Positions 22,661 to 23,055 of a DNA stretch of 23,055 bases are shown here, in pieces. The stretch comes from Marivita sp965656765 (lineage in GTDB: Bacteria > Pseudomonadota > Alphaproteobacteria > Rhodobacterales > Rhodobacteraceae): the NCBI RefSeq assembly GCF_965656765.1, contig NZ_CBFHLV010000053.1, positions 1 through 23,055 on the forward strand. The letters run 5' to 3'. Numbering within the stretch: position 1 is the first letter of the stretch; each line of letters starts with the position of its first letter. The notes under the pieces are model-generated. The model searched no databases. It was not told the origin of the DNA and saw only the letters and a list, made by a program, of their open reading frames with translations. Both the position numbers and the translations under genes were made by a program.

Positions 22661-23055
22661 ATGAAACTCAACAGACGTGCTTTTGTCGGCACTGGGATGG
22701 CAGCGGCAACGCTAAGCACCCCGATGGTACATGCAGCGTCCCACGGCAAACCCAAGGTGGTTGTGGTGGGTGGCGGCGCAGGTGGGGCAACAGCTGCCCG
22801 CTATATCGCCAAGGATGCTGCCGGGGAGATCGACGTAACGCTGATCGAACCCAGCCGCAGCTATTACACCTGCTTCTTTTCGAACCTCTATATCGGTGGA
22901 TTCCGTGAACTGGACAGCATCGAACATTCCTACGGAACGTTGGCGTCGGAGTATGGAATCAATGTCGTGCACGATTGGGCAACGGGTGTGGACCGCGACG
23001 CGAAGACCGTGGCGCTCGCCGGTGGCGGATCGGTGCCGTATGATCGACTGATCCT
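22661..23055 (+). CDS. soxF: FAD-dependent SoxF (flavocytochrome c-type flavoprotein), 3'-truncated
   Basis: The frame is open to the right edge, showing the first 131 residues. A Tat-like signal (NRRAFVG) ends at HAAS. The dinucleotide-binding segment VVVVGGGAGGATAA (33-46) follows, then SYYTCFFSN with Cys71. In flavocytochrome c sulfide dehydrogenase flavoproteins the cysteine in this motif binds FAD covalently. SoxF of Paracoccus is a monomeric flavoprotein with sulfide dehydrogenase activity. GGGAGG precedes the ATG at 22661. Immediate placement after the SoxE-like gene fits an electron-transfer pair. Confidence 0.93.
   Translation, partial: MKLNRRAFVGTGMAAATLSTPMVHAASHGKPKVVVVGGGAGGATAARYIAKDAAGEIDVTLIEPSRSYYTCFFSNLYIGGFRELDSIEHSYGTLASEYGINVVHDWATGVDRDAKTVALAGGGSVPYDRLI

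Overview
The window reads as a chromosomal segment of an alphaproteobacterium, most likely a member of the Rhodobacterales (roseobacter group). This is inferred from gene content: a tilS-ftsH pair, a Hint-domain protein, and a complete Kelly-Friedrich (SoxCD-containing) thiosulfate-oxidation cluster of the Paracoccus/roseobacter type. The base composition is moderately GC-rich and even. I see no insertion sequence, integrase, tRNA, rRNA or CRISPR array. Nearly every base is coding and no gap exceeds about 150 bases.

Left half (1-11,600), housekeeping and accessory genes. The 5'-truncated tRNA-Ile lysidine synthetase tilS and the protease ftsH (TTG start) end in a strong terminator. A MOSC-domain protein follows, then two folate one-carbon genes, fhs and folD, separated by a perfect 15-bp inverted repeat. 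A leftward run then holds a D-2-hydroxyacid dehydrogenase, a PdeM-type phosphoesterase, a PaaI-like thioesterase and an agmatinase-family ureohydrolase. A secreted two-SH3 protein (+) and a Hint-domain protein (-) converge at about 10,440.

Right half (11,600-23,055), the sox locus. A leftward arm, soxS-soxR-soxT, encodes a periplasmic thioredoxin, an ArsR-family repressor and a YeeE/TsuA-like sulfur transporter. It diverges from a rightward arm: soxV-soxW, soxX-soxY-soxZ-soxA, soxB-soxC-soxD, a SoxE-like diheme cytochrome and soxF (3'-truncated). SoxYZ carries the sulfur substrate on the SoxY C-terminal cysteine. SoxXA attaches thiosulfate oxidatively, SoxB hydrolyses off sulfate, SoxCD oxidises the sulfane sulfur, and SoxV with SoxW/SoxS supplies reducing power to the periplasm. 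SoxE/SoxF form a flavocytochrome c-like pair.

The most interesting signal is regulatory. Three 16-bp elements matching ATTY-N8-GAAT lie in the soxS/soxV, soxW/soxX and soxA/soxB gaps and share TNTGTGAAT on one strand. SoxR carries Cys42 and Cys108, the positions used by the persulfide sensors BigR/SqrR. The third site follows directly after a rho-independent terminator, which suggests that soxBCD-EF is a separately repressed transcription unit. Further hairpins in the soxZ/soxA and soxD/soxE gaps suggest the long sox transcript is segmented.
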